This document shows positions 1-9,224 of a stretch of DNA of 64,000 nt, piece by piece. Source of the DNA: Cytobacillus sp. S13-E01. Its GTDB lineage: Bacteria; Bacillota; Bacilli; Bacillales; Bacillaceae_L. Numbering within the stretch: position 1 is the first letter of the stretch; each line of letters opens with the position of its first letter. The stretch covers positions 1 to 64,000 of the forward strand of contig NZ_JARFVC010000018.1 in NCBI RefSeq assembly GCF_029193815.1. The letters run 5' to 3'. The position numbers and the translations under genes were made by a program. Below the pieces are notes generated by a model. That model was not told the origin of the DNA and did no database searches. It saw nothing but the letters and a program-made list of their open reading frames with translations.

Positions 1-687
1 TGGAGTTCCTTCTTTGGATGCTTGAACTAAACCGTTTACCATAATACCGCTTTTGAGGTATTGGCGGATAAGATGTAAAACACGCTTATCTTTTACCTTT
101 TCCTCGATGTAGTACATGAGTTTATCGTGGTTCACTGTGTCAAAATAAGCTTTCATATCCATATCTACAACGTATCTGTACCCTTGCTCGTAGTACGACT
201 TCGCTTGTATGATAGCCTGGTGTGCACTACGCTTCGGACGAAACCCAAAGCTATTATCGGAGAACGTAGGGTCAAATATTGGTTGTAAGACTTGATTGAT
301 TGCTTGCTGAATCATCCGGTCGATAACAGTTGGAATCCCTAATTTTCTTACACCACCGTTAGGTTTTGGAATTTCAACCCGCAACACGGGTTGTGGGCTA
401 TAAGTTCCGTCATGTAATTTCGTTAGTAACTCTTCCCTGTGCTCCTTCAAGTGCGGGAGTAACTGGTCGTAAGTCATACCGTCTACGCCTGCGGCTCCCT
501 TATTTCTGACAACTTGGAGGTAGGCTTGATTGAGATTATTCCTTGTAAGAATTCTCTCATACAGATTTACACCATTTTGATTGTTCAGTTCACCATGGAA
601 ATTACTATGCACTCCGTTATACTCTTCATGTTCCACATTATCTCTCTGACGGTAGCCAGGTTTCCCTGTTTTCTGCGGTTGTCGCAA
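1..687 (-). CDS. ltrA: group II intron reverse transcriptase/maturase (N-terminal 229 residues only)
   Basis: Multifunctional intron-encoded protein that helps splicing and reverse-transcribes the intron during retrohoming. The start is a TTG at 687, seven bases or so behind a strong AAGGAGGTG ribosome site, giving an N-terminus beginning RQPQKTGKPGYRQRD, typical of this family. Visible finger/palm motifs include NKGAAGVDGMT, VEIPKPNGGVRKLGIPTV, DNSFGFRPKRSAHQA and VVDMDMKAYFDTVNHDKL, which holds the first catalytic aspartate. The frame is open to the window edge, before the YADD motif, the maturase domain and the stop. No disruption is visible in the part present, so the enzyme may be intact. 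Confidence 0.9.
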   Translation of the reverse strand, partial: MRQPQKTGKPGYRQRDNVEHEEYNGVHSNFHGELNNQNGVNLYERILTRNNLNQAYLQVVRNKGAAGVDGMTYDQLLPHLKEHREELLTKLHDGTYSPQPVLRVEIPKPNGGVRKLGIPTVIDRMIQQAINQVLQPIFDPTFSDNSFGFRPKRSAHQAIIQAKSYYEQGYRYVVDMDMKAYFDTVNHDKLMYYIEEKVKDKRVLHLIRQYLKSGIMVNGLVQASKEGTP

Positions 688-1120
688 TTTCCACACCTCC
701 TTGTATCCTCAAAATTATTATTGTTCAGTCCTTCACGTCCTGTCAGCGAACGCTACTATGACCTCGGCTGACTTCTTACGATTCATCCTCATGTCACCAT
801 GAAGATTGCACTGGTTCGTTATCACTTAACTTGCACTGTGCCCTCGTAAGACCTCCCCTGGTAAGAGTGAATACTTTCCTCCCATGTAACTGCTAGATTT
901 ACTGTATAGGTTTCGAGCAGTATTGGACTTCAGTTTGTCTTGCAACCTTATCCGACCTAATTCAGCCTTATATCTAGTTTCTGTTCGTCAGTTCAGGAGT
1001 TTGCGTCCGACTTCCTTCAGCCACTACCTCACGATAGCCACCTTGTCTTTCGCTAACAGTTCCTACTGCCAAGCCTGTAGTGGACTTTCACCACCGAGTA
1101 TTCACCCATGCAGGGCGCAC
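1..1120 (-). mobile_element. group II intron, 5' part (probably class C), cut by the window edge
   Basis: Read on the minus strand, the element starts at 1120 with GTGCGCCC, the usual 5' end of a group II intron (GUGYG). About 430 bases of structured non-coding RNA (domains I-III) follow, then the reverse transcriptase gene that normally lies in domain IV. Domains V and VI and the 3' end are beyond the left edge. The 5' splice site sits directly behind the pheT terminator hairpin. Insertion just downstream of a Rho-independent terminator, on the same strand, is the known habit of class C introns, so that class is inferred. The RNA portion 688-1120 contains no protein gene. Confidence 0.88.
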
Positions 1121-1122
1121 AA

Positions 1123-1160
1123 GAAAACGTTCTTAACGACAGTCGTTAAGAACGTTTTTC
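1123..1160 (-). terminator. pheT Rho-independent terminator, target of the intron
   Basis: Just after the pheT stop lies a near-perfect inverted repeat (AAAACGTTCTTAACGA / TCGTTAAGAACGTTTT, three-base loop) followed by a short T-rich run. The intron begins at 1120 inside or just after the T run, so the T tract is interrupted by GTGCG. Confidence 0.88.
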
Positions 1161-1161
1161 C

Positions 1162-3576
1162 TTATGAACGTAATGTAGCTGCAAATTTCTCTTCAACAGC
1201 TTTTAACACTTTATTATGTGTTTTTGTAACCTCTTCATCTGTTAGTGTTCGTTCTGGATCAAAGTAGCGAAGCGAGAAGGCTACTGACTTTTTACCTGGC
1301 TCCATTTTTTCTCCTTGGTACAGGTCAAAGATTGAGACATCTTTTAACAGCTTTCCACCAACTTCAGTAATAACATGCTTCATATCACCTGCTGCAATTA
1401 CTTTATCAACAACGAGTGCGATATCGCGAGTCATGGATGGATAGCGAGGAATTGCTTTGTACGTAGTTTCAGCGACATCTGCTTCTAAAAGATCTTTTAA
1501 AGATAATTCAAAAACATAGGTCTCATACAGATCCAGCTCTTTTTGTACTTTTGGATGTATTTGGCCAATGAATCCGACCGATTTACCATCTAAAATTACA
1601 TCTGCTGTTCTACCAGGGTGCATGCCTTCAAATGATGCCTGTTTATAGTTGACTCTTTCTTCTATTCCAAGTAGTCGAAATAAACCGTCTAGGATCCCTT
1701 TTACAATATAAAAATCGACAGCCTTCTTTTCCCCTTGCCATGGATGAGATTGCCATAATCCAGTTATAGCGCCTGCAAGACGTTCTTTTTCTAATGGCAG
1801 CTCATTTTCACTCGTCGATAAGAAAACCGATCCTGTTTCATAAATACCGACAGAATCAATTTGACGTGCTGTATTGTGACTCACCACTTCTAGTAAATGT
1901 GGCACAATACTTAAACGCAGTAAGCTACGCTCTTCACTCATAGGCATCGAAAGACGAATTGGAGCTGCATCCTCTAGGGCGAACTGTTTTACTCTTGCTT
2001 CACTTGTTAAAGAGTATGTGACAGCTTGATACAGGCCAGCTCCTTCTAAGAAACGACGGACACTACGACGTTTTTGTTGATAGTCGGTCAATCTACCTGG
2101 TGTTCCCTCTCCAACAGGTAATGTCGTTGGTACTTCATCATAGCCGTAAATCCTTGCAACCTCTTCGATAAGGTCTTCTTCAATCGTAATATCACCTCTA
2201 CGAGAAGGGATGGTAACAAGAAAAGTCTCATTGTCTTCACGGTATTTAAATTTTAAATTTGTGAAAATTTGAGCTACTTGCTCTTTACTAATCGCTGTTC
2301 CTAATACACTGTTTATACGATTTAACGTTATCGATACTACAACAGGCTCAGTTGAAAGTGTGTCCACCTCAACTACACCATTCACTATTTCACCACCAGC
2401 TAATCCGGCCATTAATGCTGCAGCCCGGTCTGCTGCTTCACGAGTACGAGTTGGGTCAATCCCCTTTTCATAACGAGTACTAGCTTCGCTACGTAATCCA
2501 TGGTCTTTAGAGGCTTTACGAATAGCTGCACCAGTGAAGTAAGCTGATTCAATAAGGACTGTGGTTGTATCTGAACGAACCTCTGAATTTGCTCCACCCA
2601 TTACCCCAGCAAGAGCGACTGGTTCATTGCCATTTGTAATGACAAGATGATCGCATGTTAAGGTTCTTTCTGACTCATCAAGTGTCGTCATTTTTTCACC
2701 ATCAGTAGCGCGACGAACTAGAATTTCCTTTGAACCAAGGCGGTCATAGTCAAAAGCGTGGAGAGGTTGTCCATATTCGAGTAGCACATAATTTGTTATA
2801 TCCACTACATTATTATGGGGACGAATACCCGCTGCCATTAAACGAGTTTGTAACCATAGTGGTGAAGCTTCTATTTTTACATTTTTAACAACTCGTGCAA
2901 CATATAGTGGATTATCTTCATTTGCATCAACTGAAACTGAAATATAATCACTTGCTTGTTCTGAGTTTGTTGTTAGTTCTATAGTCGGAAACTTCACTTC
3001 TCTGCCTAAAATCGCAGCGACTTCATATGCAACTCCAAGCATATTTAAGCAATCTGCACGGTTTGGTGTAAGTCCTAATTCCAAAATTTGATCATGACGG
3101 TTTAAATGACCTAGTGCATCAGTCCCAACTTCAACTTCATTAGGGAAAACAAATATACCTTCAGCATACTCCTTGGATACTAGTTTTGATTCAATTCCAA
3201 GCTCTTGAAGTGAGCAAATCATTCCATGAGACTCTTCCCCACGGAGCTTTGCTTTCTTAATTTTAAAGTTACCTGGTAATACTGCTCCAACTTTTGCCAC
3301 AACGACTTTTTGACCTTTATCAACATTAGCCGCTCCACATATAATTTGTACATTTTCTTCTGCACCAATATCAACCAAACATTTATTTAATTTTTCAGCA
3401 TCGGGATGTTTTACACGCTCTATAACATGACCCACTACAACACCACTAATTCCTTCGCTTAACCCTTCAACACCTTCAACTTCAATACCACTTTTTGTTA
3501 TTTTATCTGCTAGCTCTTTTGCCGTTATACCATCTAAATTAACATACTCAGATAACCATTTATATGAAACAAACAT
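1162..3576 (-). CDS. pheT: phenylalanine--tRNA ligase beta subunit
   Basis: Beta chain of the alpha2-beta2 enzyme that charges tRNA-Phe in the cytoplasm. At 804 residues it has the normal length. Domains in order: an N-terminal OB-fold tRNA-binding domain (around residues 40-150, with [17 protein letters not shown]), the B3/B4 editing domain, B5, a catalytic-like core and a C-terminal FDX-ACB anticodon-binding domain ([14 protein letters not shown]). The start is the ATG at 3576 behind AAGGAGGG. It lies 18 bases downstream of pheS and forms one operon with it under the Phe T-box at 4681-4915. Confidence 0.98.
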   Translation of the reverse strand: MFVSYKWLSEYVNLDGITAKELADKITKSGIEVEGVEGLSEGISGVVVGHVIERVKHPDAEKLNKCLVDIGAEENVQIICGAANVDKGQKVVVAKVGAVLPGNFKIKKAKLRGEESHGMICSLQELGIESKLVSKEYAEGIFVFPNEVEVGTDALGHLNRHDQILELGLTPNRADCLNMLGVAYEVAAILGREVKFPTIELTTNSEQASDYISVSVDANEDNPLYVARVVKNVKIEASPLWLQTRLMAAGIRPHNNVVDITNYVLLEYGQPLHAFDYDRLGSKEILVRRATDGEKMTTLDESERTLTCDHLVITNGNEPVALAGVMGGANSEVRSDTTTVLIESAYFTGAAIRKASKDHGLRSEASTRYEKGIDPTRTREAADRAAALMAGLAGGEIVNGVVEVDTLSTEPVVVSITLNRINSVLGTAISKEQVAQIFTNLKFKYREDNETFLVTIPSRRGDITIEEDLIEEVARIYGYDEVPTTLPVGEGTPGRLTDYQQKRRSVRRFLEGAGLYQAVTYSLTSEARVKQFALEDAAPIRLSMPMSEERSLLRLSIVPHLLEVVSHNTARQIDSVGIYETGSVFLSTSENELPLEKERLAGAITGLWQSHPWQGEKKAVDFYIVKGILDGLFRLLGIEERVNYKQASFEGMHPGRTADVILDGKSVGFIGQIHPKVQKELDLYETYVFELSLKDLLEADVAETTYKAIPRYPSMTRDIALVVDKVIAAGDMKHVITEVGGKLLKDVSIFDLYQGEKMEPGKKSVAFSLRYFDPERTLTDEEVTKTHNKVLKAVEEKFAATLRS

Positions 3577-3594
3577 TAGCTTTCCCTCCTTTAT

Positions 3595-4629
3595 TTATGC
3601 TCTTTTAAATTGATTTACAAAGCGAATATCATTTGTGTAAAAATGACGGATGTCATCAATTCCATATTTCAGCATGGCAATTCGTTCTGGCCCCATACCA
3701 AACGCAAAGCCCGTATATTTTTTCGAATCAAATCCAGCCATCTCAAGTACGTTTGGATGCACCATCCCAGCACCTAGAATTTCAATCCAACCTGTTTTCT
3801 TACAAACATTACAGCCTTTCCCGCTGCAGATAAAGCAAGAAATATCCATCTCTACGGAAGGTTCTGTGAATGGGAAGAAGCTAGGGCGTAATCGAATTTC
3901 TCGATCTTCACCAAACATTTTCTTAGCAAATACCTCTAGTGTACCTTTTAAATCACTCATACGAATATTTTCATCTATTACTAAACCTTCAATTTGCATG
4001 AACTGATGTGAATGGGTAGCATCATCATTATCGCGGCGATATACCTTACCTGGACAGATGATTTTCACTGGACCTTTTCCTTGATGCTTTTCCATTGTTC
4101 TAGCCTGTACTGGTGAAGTGTGCGTACGGAGTAAAATTTCTTCAGTTATGTAGAATGAATCCTGCATATCGCGCGCTGGATGTCCTTTTGGTAAATTTAA
4201 AGCCTCGAAATTATAATAGTCTTTTTCTACCTCTGGACCTTCTGCGATTGTGTAGCCCATTCCTAAGAATAGGTCTTCAATTTCCTCAATCACTGCCGTT
4301 AATGGGTGGTGATTTCCTACCTTTACAGGGCGACCAGGTAAGGTAACATCAATCGTTTCACCTGCTAGCTTCTTTTCAACCTCAGCTTTTTCCAACTCTA
4401 CTTGCTTTTCGGTTATTTTATCTGTAATCGATTCGCGAACTTCATTAACAAGTGCCCCCATTAATGGACGCTCTTCAGCTGATAACTTACCCATCCCTCG
4501 AAGAACTTCGGTTATTGGTCCTTTTTTCCCTAAATACTCAACACGAATGTCATTTAACCCTTTTAAATCACTTACTGCCTCAACTTTTGCAATTGCTTCT
4601 ACTTGAAGCTCTTTTAAACGATCTTTCAT
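3595..4629 (-). CDS. pheS: phenylalanine--tRNA ligase alpha subunit
   Basis: Catalytic alpha chain of PheRS (class II). I chose the ATG at 4629 rather than the longer frame from 4668: it is preceded by AAAAAGGAGGATTACAA and gives 344 residues, the length of the B. subtilis protein. An N-terminal coiled coil is followed by the class II core with motif 2 ([20 protein letters not shown]) and motif 3 ([17 protein letters not shown]). A four-cysteine cluster ([12 protein letters not shown]) is typical of this family. It is the first gene of pheST and is controlled by a T-box. Confidence 0.98.
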   Translation of the reverse strand: MKDRLKELQVEAIAKVEAVSDLKGLNDIRVEYLGKKGPITEVLRGMGKLSAEERPLMGALVNEVRESITDKITEKQVELEKAEVEKKLAGETIDVTLPGRPVKVGNHHPLTAVIEEIEDLFLGMGYTIAEGPEVEKDYYNFEALNLPKGHPARDMQDSFYITEEILLRTHTSPVQARTMEKHQGKGPVKIICPGKVYRRDNDDATHSHQFMQIEGLVIDENIRMSDLKGTLEVFAKKMFGEDREIRLRPSFFPFTEPSVEMDISCFICSGKGCNVCKKTGWIEILGAGMVHPNVLEMAGFDSKKYTGFAFGMGPERIAMLKYGIDDIRHFYTNDIRFVNQFKRA

Positions 4630-4680
4630 TTGTAATCCTCCTTTTTGTATGTATTCTATAGGTAGCACCCAAGAAAATAC

Positions 4681-4915
4681 AAAAACCCCGCCCCTAAAAA
4701 AGGGACGAGGATATCATCGCGGTACCACCCTTGTTAACAGACTACTTCATCTGTTCACTTCATTTTGATAACGGCAAAAACCGGTACACCTTTACGTTAA
4801 ATACGGTCCTGGTGCCAACTCCAGAGGCGAATTCACTTAGTTCTACCATGAAAATGCTTTCAGTACAAGGCATTTTCTCCCTAGATGGTGAATAATAAGC
4901 TACTTTTCTCTATCA
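4681..4915 (-). promoter_or_regulatory. T-box riboswitch of pheST (Phe specifier TTC)
   Basis: On the minus strand this leader holds the conserved T-box AACAAGGGTGGTACCGCGA (4717-4735), then a GC-rich terminator with a T run (4681-4711). Further upstream is a Stem I region in which TTC at 4829-4831 is the likely specifier codon for phenylalanine. Uncharged tRNA-Phe should pair with the specifier and the T-box and allow readthrough into pheST. Confidence 0.92.
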
Positions 4916-4941
4916 CAGTCATTTTATATTTTTCGTTTATT

Positions 4942-4970
4942 ATTATAGTATATGAATTTTTATTGTGCAA
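4942..4970 (-). promoter_or_regulatory. sigma-A promoter of pheST
   Basis: Minus strand: -35 TTGCAC (4965-4970), 17-base spacer, -10 TATAAT (4942-4947). It is correctly placed to start the T-box transcript. Confidence 0.82.
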
Positions 4971-4979
4971 ATCAACCTG

Positions 4980-5702
4980 CTAGAGTCTTTTTTTCTTTTT
5001 AAAAATAAAGAACGGAATATATAGCAAAATGAACATCGTGAGTGCAACAAGTTCTAACGAGATGATATACCATGGATAGGGTCCTAAAAAGTCAATCAAA
5101 CTTGGGTTACTTGGTTTTCTTGCAAGAAACATATAGTTTCCTTTTGTTATTATATTTACCAAATAGACAAACAAAGCAATAACGTTCAAGGTTAAAAACG
5201 CTTTTATTATTGATTTAGGTGTTGGAGTAAATTTTTCAAACCAAATCATATAAAAACTAGCCAAAATAATAGCGATATGAGCTAAGAAAAAGTGAAAATA
5301 GCGATAATGTGGAAAATCGTAAAAAAGTTCAGGGGTAAGCAATGCTTGTAGTGCACCACCAACTCCCAAAAAATAAGTAACCTCAAACAAGAAAGGATTC
5401 CTTGTGATTAACATTAGGACACTTAATATTAACGAGATAGAACAAAGTTGTAAGGGTAAAGTGTCTGCTGGATCCCAGTAGTCTGTATAGTTATACCAAA
5501 GTGTTAAAGTAACCTCACTTAAAACCAAAATAGCTATTAATGTAAACCTAATTATTTCTTGTTTTCTTGTACCACTTATTCGATTTCGGGATAGATAAAG
5601 CAAGATAGCTAAAAACAGAAACAATCCCAGCATGACTAGGTGTGAAGAGGCTAAAAACTGAAATGGCTCGCCGACGTTTGTAGGACTAAAAAAATGTAGA
5701 AT
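4980..5702 (-). CDS. TIGR02206/YwaF-like integral membrane protein, probable ATT start
   Basis: Multi-pass membrane protein of the YwaF type; its function is not known. About six or seven hydrophobic segments are visible over 240 residues. The first ATG (5633) would remove a conserved N-terminal piece, read here as HFFSP...PFQFLASSHLVM. Between the in-frame TAG upstream and that ATG there is no ATG, GTG, TTG or CTG. An ATT at 5700-5702 lies seven bases behind GGAGG and restores the family N-terminus, so I place the start there. It lies downstream of the methyltransferase gene, only 17 bases away, and is probably co-transcribed. The start is an inference. Confidence 0.78.
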   Translation of the reverse strand: MLHFFSPTNVGEPFQFLASSHLVMLGLFLFLAILLYLSRNRISGTRKQEIIRFTLIAILVLSEVTLTLWYNYTDYWDPADTLPLQLCSISLILSVLMLITRNPFLFEVTYFLGVGGALQALLTPELFYDFPHYRYFHFFLAHIAIILASFYMIWFEKFTPTPKSIIKAFLTLNVIALFVYLVNIITKGNYMFLARKPSNPSLIDFLGPYPWYIISLELVALTMFILLYIPFFIFKKKKRL

Positions 5703-5719
5703 TTTACTCCCTCCCTACA

Positions 5720-6478
5720 TTAAGCTTGCAAATGATACAATAATATTCCTGCTGCCACCGCTACATTAAGTGATTCGCTTTTCCCATGAATTGGAATGTA
5801 GAGGTTTTGTGTTGTTTCTTTTAATAATTCAGGATTAACACCGCTTCCCTCATTACCAACCACTAATGCAAAGGATTTAGCTGGGTTTACCTCTTTATAA
5901 GTAACTGATTCCTCATCTAAGGCAGTACCATATATAGTAATACTTTCTTTTTTTAATAACTCAAACCAATGAAATAGACTCCCTTTTATGATAGGTATGT
6001 GAAAGATTGCTCCTTGAGTCGACCTGACAACTTTGGAGTTATACACATCAACACTACCATCTCCAATAATGACTGCATCGATGCCAGCTGCGTCAGCCGT
6101 TCTAATCAACGTTCCAAGATTACCTGGGTCCTGCACTGCATCGATAAGAAGTAATTTAGAGAATTCCTTGCTTACTTCTTTAGTGGAAAACTGCTCACAG
6201 ATTGCAGCTATACCTTGATTTGTCTCTGTTTCACTTATAAACTTCATAACCTCATTTGTAACAACCGTAACCGCCACGTTATCTACATTCCATGTTGGCG
6301 GAAAATCAACTGACTCGCTAATAATAATCTCGCGAATAAGCTCCTTGTTATTTAATGCTTCTTCAACTAAATGAAAGCCTTCTATTAAAAAGGTTTGTGT
6401 AGTTTCTCGTTCTTTTTTTGTATGGAGTTTTTTCCATTGTTTTACTTGTGTATTTTTAACCGATTCGATTCTTTTCAA
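5720..6478 (-). CDS. ysgA: TrmH/SpoU-family RNA 2'-O-methyltransferase
   Basis: SAM-dependent RNA methyltransferase of the SPOUT class, 252 residues. An N-terminal substrate-binding domain (about 1-100) is followed by the knotted catalytic domain with its three motifs: [27 protein letters not shown] and [14 protein letters not shown]. The RNA substrate cannot be read from the sequence. The position between sspI (divergent) and the pheST operon is the same as for B. subtilis ysgA. Confidence 0.92.
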   Translation of the reverse strand: MKRIESVKNTQVKQWKKLHTKKERETTQTFLIEGFHLVEEALNNKELIREIIISESVDFPPTWNVDNVAVTVVTNEVMKFISETETNQGIAAICEQFSTKEVSKEFSKLLLIDAVQDPGNLGTLIRTADAAGIDAVIIGDGSVDVYNSKVVRSTQGAIFHIPIIKGSLFHWFELLKKESITIYGTALDEESVTYKEVNPAKSFALVVGNEGSGVNPELLKETTQNLYIPIHGKSESLNVAVAAGILLYHLQA

Positions 6479-6531
6479 AATATATACTCCTTTATTTACA
6501 GCAATTTTTCTTAATTATATCCCAAATTTAC

Positions 6532-6562
6532 TGCATAATAAAACCAACAACTACAAATGATA
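6532..6562 (+). promoter_or_regulatory. sigma-G-like promoter of sspI
   Basis: -35 TGCATA (6532-6537), 18-base spacer, -10 AATGATA (6556-6562). This resembles the forespore sigma-G pattern and fits a gene for a small acid-soluble spore protein. Confidence 0.5.
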
Positions 6563-6594
6563 ATAGTGAAAATATACATAAAGAGGTGCTCATA

Positions 6595-6801
6595 ATGAAT
6601 CTTAATCTACGTAATGCTGTCATTTCAAACGTATCTGGAAACTCTCAAAGTGAATTACAAGATACAATTCTTGATGCAATCCAAAGTGGTGAGGAAAAGA
6701 TGCTACCAGGTTTAGGAGTTCTTTTTGAAGTAATATGGCAAAATGCAAGCGAGCAAGACAAGCAAGAAATGCTTCAAACTTTAGAGCAAGGCTTAAAGTA
6801 A
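6595..6801 (+). CDS. sspI: small acid-soluble spore protein I
   Basis: Minor acid-soluble protein of the spore core, made in the forespore. The product is 68 residues from the ATG at 6595, which lies behind AAAGAGGTG; the longer frame from 6586 starts inside that ribosome site and is rejected. The N-terminus [16 protein letters not shown] and the central [19 protein letters not shown] are characteristic of SspI. It is a single gene with its own terminator and a sigma-G-like promoter, divergent from the methyltransferase. Confidence 0.96.
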   Translation: MNLNLRNAVISNVSGNSQSELQDTILDAIQSGEEKMLPGLGVLFEVIWQNASEQDKQEMLQTLEQGLK

Positions 6802-6845
6802 TAAGGATTGTATTGGTTTTAAACACTATTCTTTGAATATTTAAA

Positions 6846-6890
6846 AGGCTTGTACCTAACTATTTGTATGGTACGAGTCTTTTTGTTTTG
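6846..6890 (+). terminator. sspI terminator
   Basis: Stem GGCTTGTACC / GGTACGAGTC around a 10-base loop, followed by TTTTTG, about 45 bases after the sspI stop. Confidence 0.75.
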
Positions 6891-6925
6891 TAAATGTTAT
6901 TTCAAACGTTAAATTCTGAAATATA

Positions 6926-6963
6926 AAAAAGCCGGTGACCCTTACGAATCATCCGGCTTAGCT
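6926..6963 (-). terminator. terminator after the M42 peptidase gene
   Basis: On the minus strand AAGCCGGATGATT ... GGTCACCGGCTT is followed by TTTTTATA right behind the stop codon of the peptidase gene. Confidence 0.8.
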
Positions 6964-8049
6964 TTATTCAAAAGTAATCGTTTCTACTGTATCTGCATCA
7001 AGACGCTTAATAATTTCCACTATTAATTTTACTGCATTTTCATAGTCATCACGATGGAGCATGGCTGCGTGTGAATGGATGTAACGGGTTGCAATCGTAA
7101 TAGATAACGAAGGAACACCATTTGCTGTTAAATGGATAGCGCCAGAATCCGTTCCACCACCAGGCATTGCCTCAAACTGATATGGAATGTTTTGCTCATC
7201 AGCAATATTTGTTACAAAATCACGTAGGCCTTTATGTGAAACCATTGAAGCATCGTAAAGAACGATTTGTGGTCCCTCACCCATTTTACTCATAGCTTCT
7301 TTTTCAGAAATTCCAGGAGTATCTCCTGCAATACCTACATCTACTCCAAATCCAATATCAGGTTGAATTAGTTGAGCTGACGTTTTTGCTCCACGTAAGC
7401 CGATCTCTTCTTGCACTGTTCCTACTCCATAAACCACGTTTGGATGGTCAACACCTTTTAATTGCTTTAATACATCAATCGCAATTGCACATCCAATACG
7501 GTTATCCCATGCTTTAGCTAATAACATTTTTTCGTTATTCATTACTGTAAATTCAAAGTACGGTACAGCTTGGTCTCCAGGTCGTACGCCAAATTCCATT
7601 GCTTCCTCACGACTAGTTGCACCAATATCAATAAACAAATCTTTTATATCGACAGGCTTTTTACGAGCTTCAGGTGATAGGATATGTGGTGGTTTTGAAC
7701 CAATAACACCTGTTACGTCACCTTTACTTGTTACAATCGTAACACGTTGAGCTAGCATAACCTGAGACCACCAGCCACCTACTGTTTGGAAGCGTAAAAA
7801 TCCCTTGTCATCGATTTGAGTAATCATAAATCCGACTTCATCAAGATGCCCTGCAACCATAATTTTCGGGCCGTCTGCTTTACCTACTTTTTTCGCAACT
7901 AAGCTTCCTAACCCGTCCGTTGTCACTTCATCAGCAAAAGGTGCTATGTATTTTTTCATAACTTCGCGTGCTTCACGTTCATTGCCTGGTATTCCTTTTG
8001 CATCTGTCAAGTCTTTTAACATCGTTAATGTCTCATCTAGCTTTTCCAT
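6964..8049 (-). CDS. ysdC: M42-family metallo-aminopeptidase (YsdC type)
   Basis: Cytoplasmic two-metal aminopeptidase/endoglucanase-like M42 enzyme, 361 residues, a normal length. Expected ligands are visible: His-Asp in [11 protein letters not shown] (about 68-70), Asp in [11 protein letters not shown] (about 182), the catalytic and ligand Glu pair in [11 protein letters not shown] (about 214-215), Asp in [10 protein letters not shown], and His near the end (YIHSHAAML). The substrate is probably short peptides. It stands alone between its terminator and the dUTPase gene. A cre-like palindrome precedes it (8113-8126). Confidence 0.94.
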   Translation of the reverse strand: MEKLDETLTMLKDLTDAKGIPGNEREAREVMKKYIAPFADEVTTDGLGSLVAKKVGKADGPKIMVAGHLDEVGFMITQIDDKGFLRFQTVGGWWSQVMLAQRVTIVTSKGDVTGVIGSKPPHILSPEARKKPVDIKDLFIDIGATSREEAMEFGVRPGDQAVPYFEFTVMNNEKMLLAKAWDNRIGCAIAIDVLKQLKGVDHPNVVYGVGTVQEEIGLRGAKTSAQLIQPDIGFGVDVGIAGDTPGISEKEAMSKMGEGPQIVLYDASMVSHKGLRDFVTNIADEQNIPYQFEAMPGGGTDSGAIHLTANGVPSLSITIATRYIHSHAAMLHRDDYENAVKLIVEIIKRLDADTVETITFE

Positions 8050-8112
8050 ACTGTCTGACTCCCCTTATAATAATGTAGTCTGAGTATCTATATAACACAA
8101 TTTCCATTATAC

Positions 8113-8126
8113 AGAAAACGTTATCA
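8113..8126. promoter_or_regulatory. cre-like site upstream of ysdC
   Basis: AGAAAACGTTATCA differs from the CcpA box TGWAANCGNTNWCA only at the first base. It lies in the 93-base gap between the dUTPase stop and the ysdC start. It could be a chance match. Confidence 0.3.
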
Positions 8127-8142
8127 AAAGTACAAAATGTTA

Positions 8143-8631
8143 CTAATAGCCTTGATTCTGTCGTTCATGATTAACTTCATTTTTGGCGACATAGGCAAAT
8201 ACTGTTTCCTCATTAGTAAACCCAAGGATTCTGCCAAGATTGAAGTACTCTGAAAACAATTGTTGATAATTTTCTTTCGTTTGTTCTTTTTGGAATTCTG
8301 CAATTCTATTATAAATAGATATAAATTGGCTAACCAAGGGAATTTCGACCTGTTCAGTAGATATTTCTATTTCTTTACCAAAAGATAAATCGAGTCCTAA
8401 CGAAAGGATAAAATGGATCCCATCTACGAATTCCTCAAGGATCTTCTCTTTACTTGCAGGAGGTTTAAGGCTCCAAAATTTAAAACACCTAGTTTCATTT
8501 GCCAGCTCTCCAACTTCTACAAGTAAGGCTAGAATTTTTCGTTCGATTAAATTTTCCTTTTCAAGTTGATGTTTTTCATTAATATATGAATCTAATGTAG
8601 CCTGCATGTCAAACATAGCTTTTAGTTTCAT
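8143..8631 (-). CDS. dimeric all-alpha dUTP diphosphatase
   Basis: Hydrolyses dUTP to dUMP and pyrophosphate, keeping uracil out of DNA. At 162 residues it belongs to the all-alpha NTP pyrophosphatase type (PF08761), not the trimeric beta-type dUTPase. The metal-binding motifs are EVGELANE (about 39-46) and EEFVDGIHF (about 66-74), with FKFWS between them. It lies between ysdC and ysdB. The sequence is a good family match, but the dUTP preference is inferred from the family. Confidence 0.87.
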   Translation of the reverse strand: MKLKAMFDMQATLDSYINEKHQLEKENLIERKILALLVEVGELANETRCFKFWSLKPPASKEKILEEFVDGIHFILSLGLDLSFGKEIEISTEQVEIPLVSQFISIYNRIAEFQKEQTKENYQQLFSEYFNLGRILGFTNEETVFAYVAKNEVNHERQNQGY

Positions 8632-8713
8632 TAAAGATCAGCTCCAGTTGATTAAATTTGCATGGAAATTGTCGTTAACTTTCATAAAAAATTATATCAA
8701 ATTATCAAAAAGA

Positions 8714-8739
8714 TGAAACCTTATTGCATTTCACTCGTA
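8714..8739 (+). promoter_or_regulatory. sigma-W promoter of ysdB
   Basis: TGAAAC (8714-8719), exactly 16 bases, then CGTA (8736-8739): a perfect match to the envelope-stress sigma-W consensus. It stands 33 bases upstream of the ysdB start. B. subtilis ysdB is a known sigma-W target. Confidence 0.85.
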
Positions 8740-8772
8740 TAGAAAAATAATAATCGTTCAGGAGGAGCATCT

Positions 8773-9168
8773 ATGTTGGTACTATTGATACGTTTGCTAA
8801 TGTTTGCTTTGATATTTTTTATCATCTATAGCATTATTAAATATTTGCTCAGTTCAAAGAGAAAGCTAGAACTTGCTCATGAACAAAAGAAATACTTTTT
8901 ATATGATGATGTAAAAAATGTACGAAAGAACTTCTTATTAACGTATAAAGGTGTTTTATTTGAAGGCGAAAAGTATTTAGGTACTACCGAACGTTCCTTT
9001 GAAGTTGTTTCTATCTTTGTGTGGGTGAAAAACCCATCAGAATTAAAAGGCTTAACACGAGATGATTTTAAATTTATTGAGAGCAAGCTAAAGTCACACT
9101 ATCCTAATTCTAAACTCGACTGGAAAAGTCCTATCAAAGAATTCTTACAACCAAAAGATAGATTTTAG
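8773..9168 (+). CDS. ysdB: YsdB, sigma-W regulon protein
   Basis: Protein of 131 residues with one N-terminal membrane helix (about residues 3-27, LIRLLMFALIFFIIYSIIKY) and a soluble domain (YDDVKNVRKNFLLTYKGVLFEGEKY). It is probably anchored with the bulk on the cytoplasmic side. The start ATG follows a GGAGGAG ribosome site. The molecular role is unknown. Its sigma-W promoter and its place next to ysdC and ysdA match the B. subtilis gene, which supports the name. Confidence 0.9.
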   Translation: MLVLLIRLLMFALIFFIIYSIIKYLLSSKRKLELAHEQKKYFLYDDVKNVRKNFLLTYKGVLFEGEKYLGTTERSFEVVSIFVWVKNPSELKGLTRDDFKFIESKLKSHYPNSKLDWKSPIKEFLQPKDRF

Positions 9169-9183
9169 TTTTTTTCATCAAAA

Positions 9184-9222
9184 AAGCTTTGAGGATAAAA
9201 TTATTATCCCCAAAGCTTTTTT
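9184..9222. terminator. bidirectional terminator between ysdB and the TVP38 gene
   Basis: AAAAAAGCTTTGAGGATAA and TTATCCCCAAAGCTTTTTTT form a strong stem with A and T tracts on both sides. It can serve the two convergent genes. Confidence 0.85.
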
Positions 9223-9224
9223 TC

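Noticed and set aside
923-1267. 114-codon plus-strand frame
   Set aside because: It is antisense to the intron RNA and the end of pheT.
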